Numbered from the stretch's first letter, positions 51,748-60,845 are shown. The stretch is 64,000 nt of DNA from Gammaproteobacteria bacterium (GCA_018820765.1 JAHJNN010000015.1:62001-126000); one strand, 5' to 3'. Made by a program: numbers and translations. Notes: generated from the sequence alone by a model not told the origin.

Positions 51748-52092
51748 CTATTTCACCGTAACCTGAATGCACTTTTCGAGGCCGATCGGAACGTGGGCCT
51801 TGTTCACCACCTTGACGCAGAGGCTGCGCTTGCCGGCATCCAGGCTTTCCAGCAAATGGCTGCCCTTGAGCTTGCGCAGGATGCCGACTTCCTTGTTGTC
51901 GACGTAGACGTGCACATGGTCCCCGCGCGGGCCGGGGTCCACGTCGTAGGCGAGGCGGTTCTCGTTCATCGCATCGAGCGTGGCGCCGTCCGCCGGCGAC
52001 GTGATCTGCACCTTGCCTTGCGCCAGCGCAGTCAAGGGGGTGGCCAGAAAGAACCCGAGCAAAAGGGCGGCTGAAAAACGTTCTCCGTTCAT
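51748..52092 (-). CDS. Hypothetical periplasmic protein, Ig-like
   Basis: A 114-residue precursor: signal peptide MNGERFSAALLLGFFLATPL cleaved near ALA-QG, then a small beta domain (KVQITSPADGATLDAMNENR, GDHVHVYVDNKEVGIL, a conserved LKGSHLLESLDAGKRSLCVKVV) with two cysteines that could form a disulfide. The histidines in DHVHVY could bind metal. The ATG at 52092 has AAGGAG upstream. Function unknown; it is coupled to the membrane gene that follows. Confidence 0.7.
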   Translation of the reverse strand: MNGERFSAALLLGFFLATPLTALAQGKVQITSPADGATLDAMNENRLAYDVDPGPRGDHVHVYVDNKEVGILRKLKGSHLLESLDAGKRSLCVKVVNKAHVPIGLEKCIQVTVK

Positions 52093-52201
52093 GCTGATCT
52101 CCTTCTCGATGGCAACAGTGCTACTTTCCGTTATAGCGAGTCGCGGCACAAAAAACGTGAACCCGCCGGGCAGGCTGCCTATCCTGGCTGGGACACGTCC
52201 C

Positions 52202-52765
52202 ATGGCAGCCGCGTTCCTCGAACCCTCGATCCAGGCAATCGGCCGCACGCTGTACCAGCGGGCGCGGGCGCACCCGCCCGGCTTTTACGCCGGACGCCGC
52301 CGGGTACTGAGGCATGCCGTCGCCGACCCCAGGCTGCGCGACGCGCTGTTCCAGTTCGTCGACGTCCTGCCGCAGCTGCACGACCCGTCGGCGATCGCTA
52401 CGCACTTCCGCGCCTATCTCGGCGATTTTGAACTCGGCGGTCTGTTCGGGGGTGGATGGCGCCGCTGCTGCAGCGGGCGGTGGCGCGCATGGCGCGCCTG
52501 TTCGTGGTCGAGGAGGACGCCCGGGTTGTGGCCGCGACCTTGACGAAGATTGCCGGCCTGCCCGAGGCCGAGGCCGACCGCTACGCCGCGCGCATCCACA
52601 CGCTGCTCGCCTGGCTGGAAGCCGGCGCCACGCAGCAGCCCGATCTTTCGGTCAAGCTGTCCGCGCTGACGCCGCGTTTCGATCCGATCGATCTCGACGG
52701 CAGCGTGGAGCGGGTGCTCGTGCGCCTGGAACCGATCCGCACAGCAGCGGCGCAGGCGGGCAGCG
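52202..52765 (+). pseudogene. Degraded putA fragment (proline dehydrogenase / P5C dehydrogenase)
   Basis: From ATG 52202, about 80 codons resemble the N-terminus of PutA-type proteins (RRRVLRHAVADPRLRDALFQFVDVLPQL). Near 52440-52460 the frame changes and the match goes on in another frame (RAVARMARLFVVEEDA, then DLSVKLSALTPRFDPIDLDG). The rest of the proline dehydrogenase barrel and the whole aldehyde dehydrogenase domain are missing. Codon use stays coding-like, so decay is fairly recent. Confidence 0.75.
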
Positions 52766-52966
52766 AGGACACTCTGCGGCAGTTCGTGTGGTCGCGCGTG
52801 GTCAGCAGCAACCAGCTGCGCCATGGCTATGTGCCCGACTTGGGAGGGCAAATTTCGTAAGGTGCGCCACGCGCACCCTGTGCGTATTCGAGTGAAACCG
52901 CCAGCCATGCGCCGTGGGCAGATACGTCGAAGGGGCGCTCGCTACCCCGGATCGCGGCAATTCAGA

Positions 52967-53000
52967 TCGAGCCGATGCAATCAAGCTCGCATCGGCTCGA
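52967..53000. terminator. Inverted repeat after the Lys/Ala-rich gene
   Basis: A perfect 12-bp inverted repeat (TCGAGCCGATGC / GCATCGGCTCGA) with a 10-base loop lies 12 bases beyond the stop of the minus-strand gene at 53012. No T-run follows on either strand, so it is at best a weak or factor-dependent terminator. Confidence 0.45.
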
Positions 53001-53011
53001 CCAAGACTACG

Positions 53012-53518
53012 CTACTTGGCCCCCTTGGCAGGCCTTCCGGTCTTGATGACTTCGAGACGGCGAATGGCGGCAACCACCGAGGCGTCGCTCAGCTTTGCCA
53101 GTCCGACCACGGCCGCGCGCAGGATCTCGCTTTTCTTTGCGGAGACGCCCGCATTCAGGCAACGCTTCTTCAGCGATGCGATAAGGGCATATTCGGTTTC
53201 CGGCATGGTGAAACTATCGCGAACCAGCTTGACCTTTTTCGCCTTGGCTGGCTTGCCGCCTTTCTCGGTGGAAGCCGGTTTGGCTGCCTGCGCGGCTTTC
53301 TTTGCCGGAGCCGGTTTCGGCGCTGCCGCCGGCCGCGTACCAGCCTTCTTCGGTGCGACCGGTGTCCGTTTGCTGGCGGGTTTCGAAGCCGCCGGCTTGG
53401 CGGTTCGGGTGGTGCGTCTCTTGACGGCCGGCTTGGCTGTTTGAGGCTTGCCGGCGGTGGCACTCTCGGCGAGCACTGCGGAAGTCGTTGGGGCGGGGTT
53501 CTTGGTGTCGTCGGCCAT
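53012..53518 (-). CDS. Histone H1-like Lys/Ala/Pro-rich basic protein
   Basis: A 168-residue protein. Residues 20-95 are low-complexity, made almost only of K, A, P, T, R and S (KPAASKPASKRTPVAPKKAG), like AlgP or bacterial H1-like proteins that bind DNA. The C-terminal 70 residues are ordered (RDSFTMPETEYALIASLKKR..KKSEILRAAVVGLAKLSD), with a pattern that could be a ribbon-helix-helix-type DNA-binding unit. I infer nucleoid or regulatory DNA binding. It is divergent from the gene pair at 53653. Confidence 0.75.
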   Translation of the reverse strand: MADDTKNPAPTTSAVLAESATAGKPQTAKPAVKRRTTRTAKPAASKPASKRTPVAPKKAGTRPAAAPKPAPAKKAAQAAKPASTEKGGKPAKAKKVKLVRDSFTMPETEYALIASLKKRCLNAGVSAKKSEILRAAVVGLAKLSDASVVAAIRRLEVIKTGRPAKGAK

Positions 53519-53652
53519 GGGATTCTCCTCGGTGTAATAAACGGAGTATTCAGTTTATATAGTTTATTGGTTCATACAAGTGTCGTTCGCCCTGCTTGCG
53601 GCTGTCATAAATTTTTCATGATATTTGAATGCGACAAGCGTATTTTTTTCGA

Positions 53653-55575
53653 ATGACGGAAAAGAACCGCATCCTGAATTCGCTGAACGAGCAGGTCCTG
53701 CTGCTGCCGAGCCTGGTCAATCGCGCGCTTGCCGCGAATGATCGCGTCAAGTACCGCTTTACCCTGCTGCAGGCCGCCCGGGCCCATGCCGAGCGTCCGG
53801 ACGAAGTGACTTCAAGCCTGCGTGCCGAGCGCCTGGCCGCAGGCGTGCAGGACGGTAGTCTGGATCGCGTGGTCGGAGATTCCGAGCGGCTCGGGAAGGG
53901 GCGTTACCGCGTGCCGGAATCGGCGCGCATCGTCGGGGACGCGCTTTCCGACGTGTCCGAAATGCTCGAGCCGCTGCGCGCGGCCGGCACACCGGAAAGC
54001 GCGGGGTTTGCGCAGCGCCTGCAGGCGGTTGCCGTTCCGGAGTCGGGCGGCGACGAACTCACGGCCGACGCGATTCATGCCATCACCTCGGGAGACCGGG
54101 AGGCGGGGGACAGTCTCCACCTTCTGGTGATGGACATGCACCGGGCCCTGAATGCGCTGCAGGCGAGTCTGGCCAGCGAGACCATTGACGGCTGCCGTGC
54201 CTATGGCATCGGCGACACCGACCGGGGGCTGATTGCCGCGTTCATGGAGGGCATCAACCGCACCGCGCCGCTCAAGTTCGATCACCCCGGCCTGGCGGCC
54301 ACCGCAACCCACGTGGACGACAAGCTTGTCCTGCAAAACGACATCGGCACCACCGATGCGCACGTGCTGGTGATCCATGTCACCGGCCGCAGCGTGACCG
54401 TGACCTATACTGACGTCCACCTGCCGCGCCTGCTGTTTTTCCAGAGCTTGTTCGAAGGTTACGAGGTGAAGTGGCAGGACACACGCTCGCGCAAGGACGC
54501 GGGAATGGAAGACGGCGTCTACCATCTTTGCGTCGGAACTTACAGCGCGCGCAGCAATGCCCAGCTGCGCGAGTATTTGGGCCATCTCGGCTCGCGGCTG
54601 GTGTTCCTCATCGACTGGAACCGTGCGCGCAAGCGCCTGCGCCTGTTCGTTCCGCGCAAGGCCGCCATCGACCTGCTCAAGTGGGCGGCCGACGCCAACA
54701 TCGGCCACATGGCCTGGCTCAAGGCCGGCGGCGAGCAGTTGATTTTCGACGCCATGAGCTTCGCCTACGGCGGGCAGCTCAAGCCGGGCGACCGCCTTGA
54801 CAGCCTGCTCACGGAAAGCCGCGCGGTGCAGTTTCTGCGCTTCAACCTGAAGCAGGCGCTCGAAGGGCTGACGCAGGGCCGGCCGGCCTCGCTGGTGGCG
54901 GACGAAATCCGCACTGAGTTGGCCTCCCAGGTGCGCTCCAGCGAGGACGCCTTGCTGGACACGGCGCTCGAGCATGCCGGTCTGATTGTCGAGCTGGCCG
55001 ATACGGTGCGCGCCGCGCTGGAGGCGGCGCAGGCCGGGCACCAGCATGAGGTGACCGCCATGGCGGAACGGGCCAAGGATTGGGAGACGGCAGCCGACCG
55101 CGAATTGAACAGCGCCCGCAGCACCCTGCTGGAAGGCGACAATTTCATGCTGCAGCTGATGAGCGAGGCCGACGACATCGCCGACGATCTGGAAGAAGCG
55201 GTGTTTCATATCACGCTCTCGCCCAGCGCGCCCGCCACGTCGATTTCCGCGCTGGGCAAGCTGGTCGATCCGGTTGCCAATGCGAGCCGCGAACTGGTCA
55301 AGGCGCTGGCCGCATCGCGGCATGCGCGGCGCGGCGTGCCGCGCGAGGACATGGACGATTTCCTGCAGGCGGTCCACGCCATCCGCACCATGGAGCATGC
55401 GAGCGATCTGGCCGAGCGCGAAGTCAAGCGCACCTTGGCAGGCGATCCCCGGCCTTTCGCCGAGGTGTTCGGCGTGGCCGAGGCGGCGCGCAATCTCGAA
55501 GAAGCCGCGGACGGCCTGATGCACGTCGCCCTGCTGCTGCGCGACCATGTGATGGGCAAGGTGATCCATGCCTAA
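53653..55575 (+). CDS. Large protein of unknown function with PhoU/DUF47-like C-terminus
   Basis: A 640-residue soluble protein. The N-terminal 100 residues are helical (MTEKNRILNSLNEQVLLLPSL), the middle (about 190-390) is a mixed alpha-beta domain (HVLVIHVTGRSVTVTYTDVHLPRLLFFQSLFEGYEV and RLVFLIDWNRARKRLRLFVPRK), and the last 230 residues are long helices (ALLDTALEHAGLIVELADTVRAAL, FMLQLMSEADDIADDLEEAV, IRTMEHASDLAEREVKRTL) reminiscent of PhoU or DUF47. The next gene starts inside its last codons, so the two products probably act together. No known function. Confidence 0.75.
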   Translation: MTEKNRILNSLNEQVLLLPSLVNRALAANDRVKYRFTLLQAARAHAERPDEVTSSLRAERLAAGVQDGSLDRVVGDSERLGKGRYRVPESARIVGDALSDVSEMLEPLRAAGTPESAGFAQRLQAVAVPESGGDELTADAIHAITSGDREAGDSLHLLVMDMHRALNALQASLASETIDGCRAYGIGDTDRGLIAAFMEGINRTAPLKFDHPGLAATATHVDDKLVLQNDIGTTDAHVLVIHVTGRSVTVTYTDVHLPRLLFFQSLFEGYEVKWQDTRSRKDAGMEDGVYHLCVGTYSARSNAQLREYLGHLGSRLVFLIDWNRARKRLRLFVPRKAAIDLLKWAADANIGHMAWLKAGGEQLIFDAMSFAYGGQLKPGDRLDSLLTESRAVQFLRFNLKQALEGLTQGRPASLVADEIRTELASQVRSSEDALLDTALEHAGLIVELADTVRAALEAAQAGHQHEVTAMAERAKDWETAADRELNSARSTLLEGDNFMLQLMSEADDIADDLEEAVFHITLSPSAPATSISALGKLVDPVANASRELVKALAASRHARRGVPREDMDDFLQAVHAIRTMEHASDLAEREVKRTLAGDPRPFAEVFGVAEAARNLEEAADGLMHVALLLRDHVMGKVIHA

Positions 55576-57178
55576 GGGAAGGAGCAAGCCTGCCGCGCGG
55601 CTCCCCGTCTTCGACCTGAATGGCCGCGACGGCGTGCCGGACGCGCGTCTCGCCGGCTTCAAGGCGCACAACCTGATCCGCATGGCGGCCATGGGACTGC
55701 CGGTGCCGCAGGGCTTCGTCATGTCGACCGACTGGTGCGCTGCCGTCAGCAATGGCGACGGCGCGAAGACGCATCTGTCGGCGGCGCTGCAATCCGGCAT
55801 CCGCGATCTGGAGCGCGTGAGCGGCCTGGGATTCGGCAGCGCACGCCGCCCGCTGCTGGTGTCGGTTCGCTCGGGCGCGGCGGTTTCCATGCCGGGCATG
55901 ATGGAAACCGTGCTTAACGTCGGGCTCAACGAGGTCTCGCTGGCGGGGTTGTTGCGGCTGACCGGCGACCATCGGCTGGTGTGGGATTCCTATCGCCGCC
56001 TGATCCAAGCCTTCGCCGAGATCGTTGCCGACGCGCCGGCCGCACCATTCGAGGCCGCGCTCGACGCTGCCCTGCGCCGAAGCGGGACCGACAATGCCAG
56101 GCAGTTGGATTTCCGCGCCCTGCGCGATCTTGCCCAGACCTATCTCGCGCTGTATCGCGAACACACTGGGCGCGATTTTCCGCAGGACCCGTTCGAGCAG
56201 CTGGCCGCCTCGACCCATGCCGTGTTCGCTTCCTGGATGTCGGACAAGGCGGTCGAATACCGCCGCCTGAATGCGCTGGTGGAGGACCCCGGTACCGCCG
56301 TGACCGTCCAGCGCATGGTGTTCGGCAATGCCGGCGGCAACTCCGGCGCGGGCGTCGGCTTCACCCGTGACCCCTCGACCGGAGAAAACCGCCCCTACAT
56401 CGACTGGCTGGCCCGGGCGCAGGGTGAGGACATCGTTTCGGGACGACGCCGCGTTGCGGCGGAGATCGACGTTCCCGGCTGGCTCATGCACAAGCTCGCC
56501 AGCGTCGGCGAATCCCTCGAAAGGGCTTTCCGGGATGCCCAGGAATTCGAATTCACCGTCGAAAACGGCGAACTGTTCATGCTGCAAACCCGCGCCGCCA
56601 AACGCACTGCGCTTGCATCGCTGCGCATGGCCGTCGACCAGGTCGAAAGCGGCCTCATCACTGTGGACGAAGCGCTGGACAGGCTGTCCGGAATCGATAT
56701 CGACGCCATCACCATCCGGCGCGTCCAATCCGACCAGCCTCCCCTCGGGCAGGCCATTCCGGCCGGAACCGGCGTGGCCCAAGGCCCCGCCGCCTTTTCC
56801 ATCCAGGCTGCCCAGGCCTTTGCCGAGCGCGGCACCCCCGCCATCCTGGTCCGCAACGAAATTGCCACCAGCGACATCGCCGGCATCGCAGTTGTCAATG
56901 GGGTGCTCACCGCCACCGGCGGACGCACCTCCCATGCCGCCGTGGTCGCACGCCAAATGGGCAAGGTCTGTCTCGTCGGCTGTATCGACCTGCACGTCGA
57001 CGAAAGCGCCAAACAGGCTACGCTGGGGCAAGCCCTCCTGTCCGAAGGCGAGCCCCTCTGCCTCGATGGCGATGCCGGCACCATCTACGCCGGTTCTCCC
57101 GGAATCGCCAGCGAACGCCCCGAGACCCTGATAGCCAGCGTCCGGGAATGGCTCACCCGCGCGCGTCTTGGCGCGTAG
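55568..57178 (+). CDS. Truncated pyruvate phosphate dikinase-like protein (ATP-grasp plus His domain)
   Basis: A 536-residue protein that matches the first two thirds of PPDK/PEP synthase: ATP-grasp domain (LLVSVRSGAAVSMPGMMETV at about 96-115; NAGGNSGAGVGFTRDPSTG at 254-272) and the swivelling phosphohistidine domain with H456 in GGRTSHAAVVAR. The C-terminal pyruvate/PEP barrel of about 350 residues is absent and the frame ends cleanly, with no remnant after it. It could phosphorylate its histidine from ATP but has no own acceptor site; the partner encoded at 53653 may supply it. Overlap with that gene is 8 bases. Confidence 0.85.
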   Translation: MPKGRSKPAARLPVFDLNGRDGVPDARLAGFKAHNLIRMAAMGLPVPQGFVMSTDWCAAVSNGDGAKTHLSAALQSGIRDLERVSGLGFGSARRPLLVSVRSGAAVSMPGMMETVLNVGLNEVSLAGLLRLTGDHRLVWDSYRRLIQAFAEIVADAPAAPFEAALDAALRRSGTDNARQLDFRALRDLAQTYLALYREHTGRDFPQDPFEQLAASTHAVFASWMSDKAVEYRRLNALVEDPGTAVTVQRMVFGNAGGNSGAGVGFTRDPSTGENRPYIDWLARAQGEDIVSGRRRVAAEIDVPGWLMHKLASVGESLERAFRDAQEFEFTVENGELFMLQTRAAKRTALASLRMAVDQVESGLITVDEALDRLSGIDIDAITIRRVQSDQPPLGQAIPAGTGVAQGPAAFSIQAAQAFAERGTPAILVRNEIATSDIAGIAVVNGVLTATGGRTSHAAVVARQMGKVCLVGCIDLHVDESAKQATLGQALLSEGEPLCLDGDAGTIYAGSPGIASERPETLIASVREWLTRARLGA

Positions 57179-57288
57179 TTGGGGGAGGCCTGAAGGACGG
57201 GGGAAATATTGCCGGTGGGCGCCATAATAAAAAAGATATTATTGTCTACAATGCAAGCCCGGGAGGGTTTGAATGCGGAGGCGACCCG

Positions 57289-57504
57289 ATGGTCACATCA
57301 AACCATATCGAGTTGGAACCGGTACATCTCAGCGCAATCCAGGCGCTCGCCAACGAGACGCACCAGCCGGTGGACGACGTCAACAGGATCTACATCGAAA
57401 CCTTCGAAAGGCTTAACTCGGACGCGCGAATCAAGGATTTTCTGATCCTGCTCACCAGCAAGACTGTGCGCGACGAGCTGCGTCACCCGCGACCGGGCGC
57501 GTAG
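57289..57504 (+). CDS. DUF3562-family small protein
   Basis: A 71-residue protein with the DUF3562 pattern (ALANETHQPVDDVNRIYIETFERLNSDARI..FLILLTSKTVRDEL). Function unknown; the fold is probably three helices. GGAGGC lies just upstream of the ATG at 57289. The preceding 110 bases include an AT-rich stretch with a TACAAT -10-like hexamer (57247-57252), so it may have its own promoter. Its stop is 15 bases from that of dsrA, which converges on it. Confidence 0.8.
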   Translation: MVTSNHIELEPVHLSAIQALANETHQPVDDVNRIYIETFERLNSDARIKDFLILLTSKTVRDELRHPRPGA

Positions 57505-57519
57505 TCCCGGTCACCGGCT

Positions 57520-58824
57520 TCAGGCCGCGTTCTGCTTGTACTCGACCCACTTGGCGACCTGCTCGTCCCAGTCGTCGGAACGGAAGTAGGGATTGGAGCG
57601 TGGCTCCTTGATCATGTTGGGATCGATCGGGATGTCCATGCCTTCGAGGAAATTGGCCAGCCCGATGCGCTCGATCATTTCGCCGGTGCGCTCGTGATCC
57701 AGCGCGTTTTCGGCGAAGAAGTCGAGGACGTTGCGCGCCAGCTCGTTCAGCTTCTCGAAGTCCTCGTCGGACTCAAGCTTCATGAACGGAATCACCACGG
57801 TGCCCAGGGTGGCGCCGATCTTCAGCACGCCCTTGCCGCCCACCAGGATGGTGACGCCCTTGTCCTTGCCGGGCAAAAGCCCCCCGGGGATGACGTTCAG
57901 GCAGTGCATGCAGCGCACGCAGTTCTTGTTGTCGATGCACAGGGTGTTGCCGTCGCCCAAGCTGGCAGCGGAGACATGCTCGCTGGCCTTGAACTGGCTG
58001 GAGGGCACCACCGTGATGGCCTTGGTCGGACAGCGCCCGACCACGTCGTTGTAGAGGTCGTGCATGCCGTGCACCTTGTAGTAGTCCTGCACCTGTTCCT
58101 CGTTGACGCGGATGTTGTCGCGCCAGGTGCCGATGGTGGCCATGTCGGAACGCTGGATGGCGTTGACGCAGTCGTTCGGGCAGCCGGAGAACTTGAACTT
58201 GAACTTGTAGGGCAGGGACGGACGGTGCATGTCGTCCAGGTTGTTGTTGATGACGGTGCGCAGCGCGCGCGCCTCGTCGAAACAGGACATTTCGCAGCGC
58301 GCCGAGCCGACGCAGGACATCGAGGTGCGCAGCGCAGGACCGGCGCCGCCGAGGTCGAAGCCCATTTCGTTGAGGCCGTCGAATGCCTTCTGCACATTCG
58401 CGCTGCTGATGCCCTGGAACATGATGTCGCCCGATTGGCCATGGAAGGCAATCAGGCCGGAGCCGCCGCTGTCGACCCAGACGTCGCACAGCTTGCGCAA
58501 CAGGTCGGAGGAGTAGTGCATGCCGGCCGGCGGCTGCACGCGCAGGGTGTGGAATTCGGCCGCTTCGGGAAACAGCGGCTTGCCGGCCTCGTCCTTCAGT
58601 TCGGTAAAGCGCGGAATGATGCCGCCGCCGTAGCCGAACACGCCGACCGTGCCGCCTTTCCAGAAGCCCTTTCGGGTTTCGTAGGAGGTTTCCAGCTGAC
58701 CCAGCAGGTCAACCATCATGTCGTTATCTTTGGCCAGACGCTTGAGGCCGCTCACGAAGCTGGGCCAGGGGCCGCTCTCGAGCTGGTCGAGCATGGGAGT
58801 GTCACGGATCGTGCGCGTAGACAT
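57520..58824 (-). CDS. dsrA: Dissimilatory sulfite reductase alpha subunit, orphan
   Basis: A 434-residue siroheme protein. The siroheme-[4Fe-4S] cysteines are C171 and C177 (C-X5-C) with C215 and C219 (C-X3-C); the inserted ferredoxin domain has C265 and C302-X2-C305-X2-C308, closely matching archaeal and bacterial DsrA numbers. In sulfur oxidisers the enzyme runs in reverse, oxidising sulfur carried by DsrC. No dsrB or other dsr gene is adjacent: the next gene downstream is DUF3562 on the other strand, and upstream is a response regulator. AAGGAA precedes the ATG at 58824. Whether it pairs with a DsrB encoded elsewhere is open. Confidence 0.92.
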   Translation of the reverse strand: MSTRTIRDTPMLDQLESGPWPSFVSGLKRLAKDNDMMVDLLGQLETSYETRKGFWKGGTVGVFGYGGGIIPRFTELKDEAGKPLFPEAAEFHTLRVQPPAGMHYSSDLLRKLCDVWVDSGGSGLIAFHGQSGDIMFQGISSANVQKAFDGLNEMGFDLGGAGPALRTSMSCVGSARCEMSCFDEARALRTVINNNLDDMHRPSLPYKFKFKFSGCPNDCVNAIQRSDMATIGTWRDNIRVNEEQVQDYYKVHGMHDLYNDVVGRCPTKAITVVPSSQFKASEHVSAASLGDGNTLCIDNKNCVRCMHCLNVIPGGLLPGKDKGVTILVGGKGVLKIGATLGTVVIPFMKLESDEDFEKLNELARNVLDFFAENALDHERTGEMIERIGLANFLEGMDIPIDPNMIKEPRSNPYFRSDDWDEQVAKWVEYKQNAA

Positions 58825-58940
58825 GGCAGTTCCTTTCAAGAAAATGAAAGACACAACCCAGTCTAGGCAATACTTGAGTGATTTTCTCGGGATTACGCCA
58901 AATGGGTAGGGTGCGGCTCCCCTAAAAGGCGTGCATGGGA

Positions 58941-59636
58941 TCAGACCGCATGCAGGATGATGACGCGAATGACCAGATTCCCCTGAAGATCGGTTGCGGC
59001 GCATTGACGGGCATCGAGCATGCTGCCGCTGGCCGGCGCCTGGAAACGAAAATCCCCGCCCGCACTTGCAGCAGCGTACGCATCGGGCCCGAACAGCGCG
59101 CTTAAATCGAACGGGCCGACAGGCGAAGGCCGGCCCAGCAGCGCGCTGGCCAGGGGCGAGAGGCCGAGTATCTTCCACGCCGGGTCGGCGATCACCACGG
59201 CACCGGGCAGCTGCGGCAGGATGCCGCCGCGCGCGCTTTGCGCCAGCGCCAGGCTGGCCTGGAGGCGGGCCAGCAGTTCCTTGCGGTTGAAGGGCTTGCT
59301 GATGAAATCGGTGGCACCGGCCTCGATGCCGCGGATGCGCTCTTCCGGCAGCGACAGGGCGGTGACCATGATCACCGGCAGGGCGGAAAACTCGGGATCG
59401 CGCCGCACCGTCTGGCACACCTCGTAGCCCGTCATGCCAGGCATGCGCACGTCCAGCACCATGGCGTCCGGTTTTTCCCGCCGCAGGATGTCCAGGGCTT
59501 CGGGCCCGCTGCCGGCTTCCAGCACCTGGTATCCGGCGTCCTTGAGGATCAGGCGCAGCAGCTTCACGTTCGGCGGGGCGTCGTCGACCACCAGGACCGT
59601 CGCCCCGACTGCACCAGGCAAACCTTCCTCAGGCAT
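58941..59636 (-). CDS. Response regulator with C-terminal PAS-like domain
   Basis: A 231-residue protein: receiver domain (about 12-130; acidic DD in LVVDDAP, phospho-acceptor D in AMVLDVRMPGM, switch K in ISKPFN) followed by a short PAS-like segment (LPGAVVIADPAWKILGLSPLASALLG). No DNA-binding output is present. The start overlaps the end of the preceding regulator by 8 bases. dsrA begins 116 bases after its stop on the same strand. Confidence 0.88.
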   Translation of the reverse strand: MPEEGLPGAVGATVLVVDDAPPNVKLLRLILKDAGYQVLEAGSGPEALDILRREKPDAMVLDVRMPGMTGYEVCQTVRRDPEFSALPVIMVTALSLPEERIRGIEAGATDFISKPFNRKELLARLQASLALAQSARGGILPQLPGAVVIADPAWKILGLSPLASALLGRPSPVGPFDLSALFGPDAYAAASAGGDFRFQAPASGSMLDARQCAATDLQGNLVIRVIILHAV

Positions 59637-60027
59637 GGCCGGCCTTCCTGCCTTCCCGGAGGAAGCGCTCCACCACCTCCGGCAGCCGCCGGGTGTCGAT
59701 GGGCTTGCTGAGGTAGCCGTCGAAGCCGGCGGCGAGGAAACGGCTCTCGTCGTCCTTCATGGCCTGGGCCGTGATGGCCAGGGCCGGAATCTGGTCGAAC
59801 GCCGGATTCGCGCGCACGTGGCGGATCACATCCAGGCCGCTGCCGTCGCCGAGGCGGATGTCGAGCAGCAGCAGATCGGGTTTTTCGTGCTGCAGCAGGG
59901 CCAGGGCCTGTTCCACGCTCACTGCCTCGCTGATGCGATAGCGTCCGCCGCCCAGAACGATGCGCACCAGCTTGCGGTTGGTGTCGTCGTCCTCGACCAG
60001 CAGAATGTGTTTGGCTTGTTCCTGCAT
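59629..60027 (-). CDS. Single-domain response regulator (CheY-like)
   Basis: A 132-residue receiver-only protein (LLVEDDDTNRKLV, phospho-acceptor D in LLLLDIRLGDGSG, K in YLSKPID). It probably acts as a phosphate relay or sink in the chain started by the globin-coupled kinase. The ATG at 60027 lies 8 bases after the stop of the preceding regulator. Confidence 0.9.
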   Translation of the reverse strand: MQEQAKHILLVEDDDTNRKLVRIVLGGGRYRISEAVSVEQALALLQHEKPDLLLLDIRLGDGSGLDVIRHVRANPAFDQIPALAITAQAMKDDESRFLAAGFDGYLSKPIDTRRLPEVVERFLREGRKAGHA

Positions 60028-60035
60028 TTGCGTGC

Positions 60036-60845
60036 TCAGCTTTCTCCGCCGGCTGGTTTTTTCTGCTTGAACAGCAGGGAGATCGCCGCCAGCAGCCGTT
60101 CCTCGACCATTTCGTCCTCCTGGACCAGGACGAATTCGATGTGGTCTTCCGCGCGTGCATGCTTCTGCGCGCCGAGCCGGCTCAAGGCGAGGACGGGAAT
60201 GCGGGTGGTCTCGGGCGACGCCCGCAGCCATTCCAGCAGGGCGAAATAGTCCATTCCCCCCGCCAGGAGGTCGGTCACCACCAGGTCGGGATGGACACGT
60301 GCCGCAAGCAGGGCCGCTTCCTCGGGGCCGAGGGCCTGGATCACTTCGTAGTTTTCCTGGGCGACGATCATCGCCAGCAGATGCAGTTCTTCGGGGTCGG
60401 TGTGCACCACCATCACCCGGTGGCAGGCCCGCTCTTCGTTGCCGCGCGAAACACAGCGCTTCAGGGCGTGGAGCAAGGCTTTGCGTTCCACCGGCTTGAC
60501 CAGGTAACCCGAGGCGCCCAGCCGGAACCCCAGCGTCTGCTGGTCCAGCACGGAGACGATCACCACCGGGATATCGCGGGTGCGGGGCGAGGCCTTGAGC
60601 TCGGCCAGCACCTCCCAGCCGTCGCGGTCGGGCAGCAGGATGTCCAGGGTGATCGCCTTCGGACGGCAGCGGCCGGCCAGTTCCAGAGCCGTGATGCCAT
60701 TGGCGGCGAGCAGCACCTCGTAGCCGGCCCGGGTGAGGCTGAGCGACAGCAGTTTTGCGGCCTGCGGGTTGTCTTCCACCACCAGGATGGTGTTGGCCGG
60801 ATCCGGGCATGGCCTGCGGTCTGTCGCGTGGTTTCCCGTGCCCAT
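60036..60845 (-). CDS. Double-receiver response regulator
   Basis: A 269-residue protein with two receiver domains: the first (about 19-135) has D in ITLDILLPDRDG and K in YLVKPVE; the second (about 145-260) has D in LVVTDLLAGGMD but lacks the usual switch lysine, ending in FVLVQEDEMVEERLLAAISLLF. There is no output domain. It starts 1 base after the kinase stop. Confidence 0.88.
   Translation of the reverse strand: MGTGNHATDRRPCPDPANTILVVEDNPQAAKLLSLSLTRAGYEVLLAANGITALELAGRCRPKAITLDILLPDRDGWEVLAELKASPRTRDIPVVIVSVLDQQTLGFRLGASGYLVKPVERKALLHALKRCVSRGNEERACHRVMVVHTDPEELHLLAMIVAQENYEVIQALGPEEAALLAARVHPDLVVTDLLAGGMDYFALLEWLRASPETTRIPVLALSRLGAQKHARAEDHIEFVLVQEDEMVEERLLAAISLLFKQKKPAGGES

Noticed and set aside
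58902-58908. A single NarL heptamer (ATGGGTA, complement of TACCCAT) upstream of dsrA.
   Set aside because: One degenerate heptamer is expected by chance every few kilobases and there is no inverted partner.
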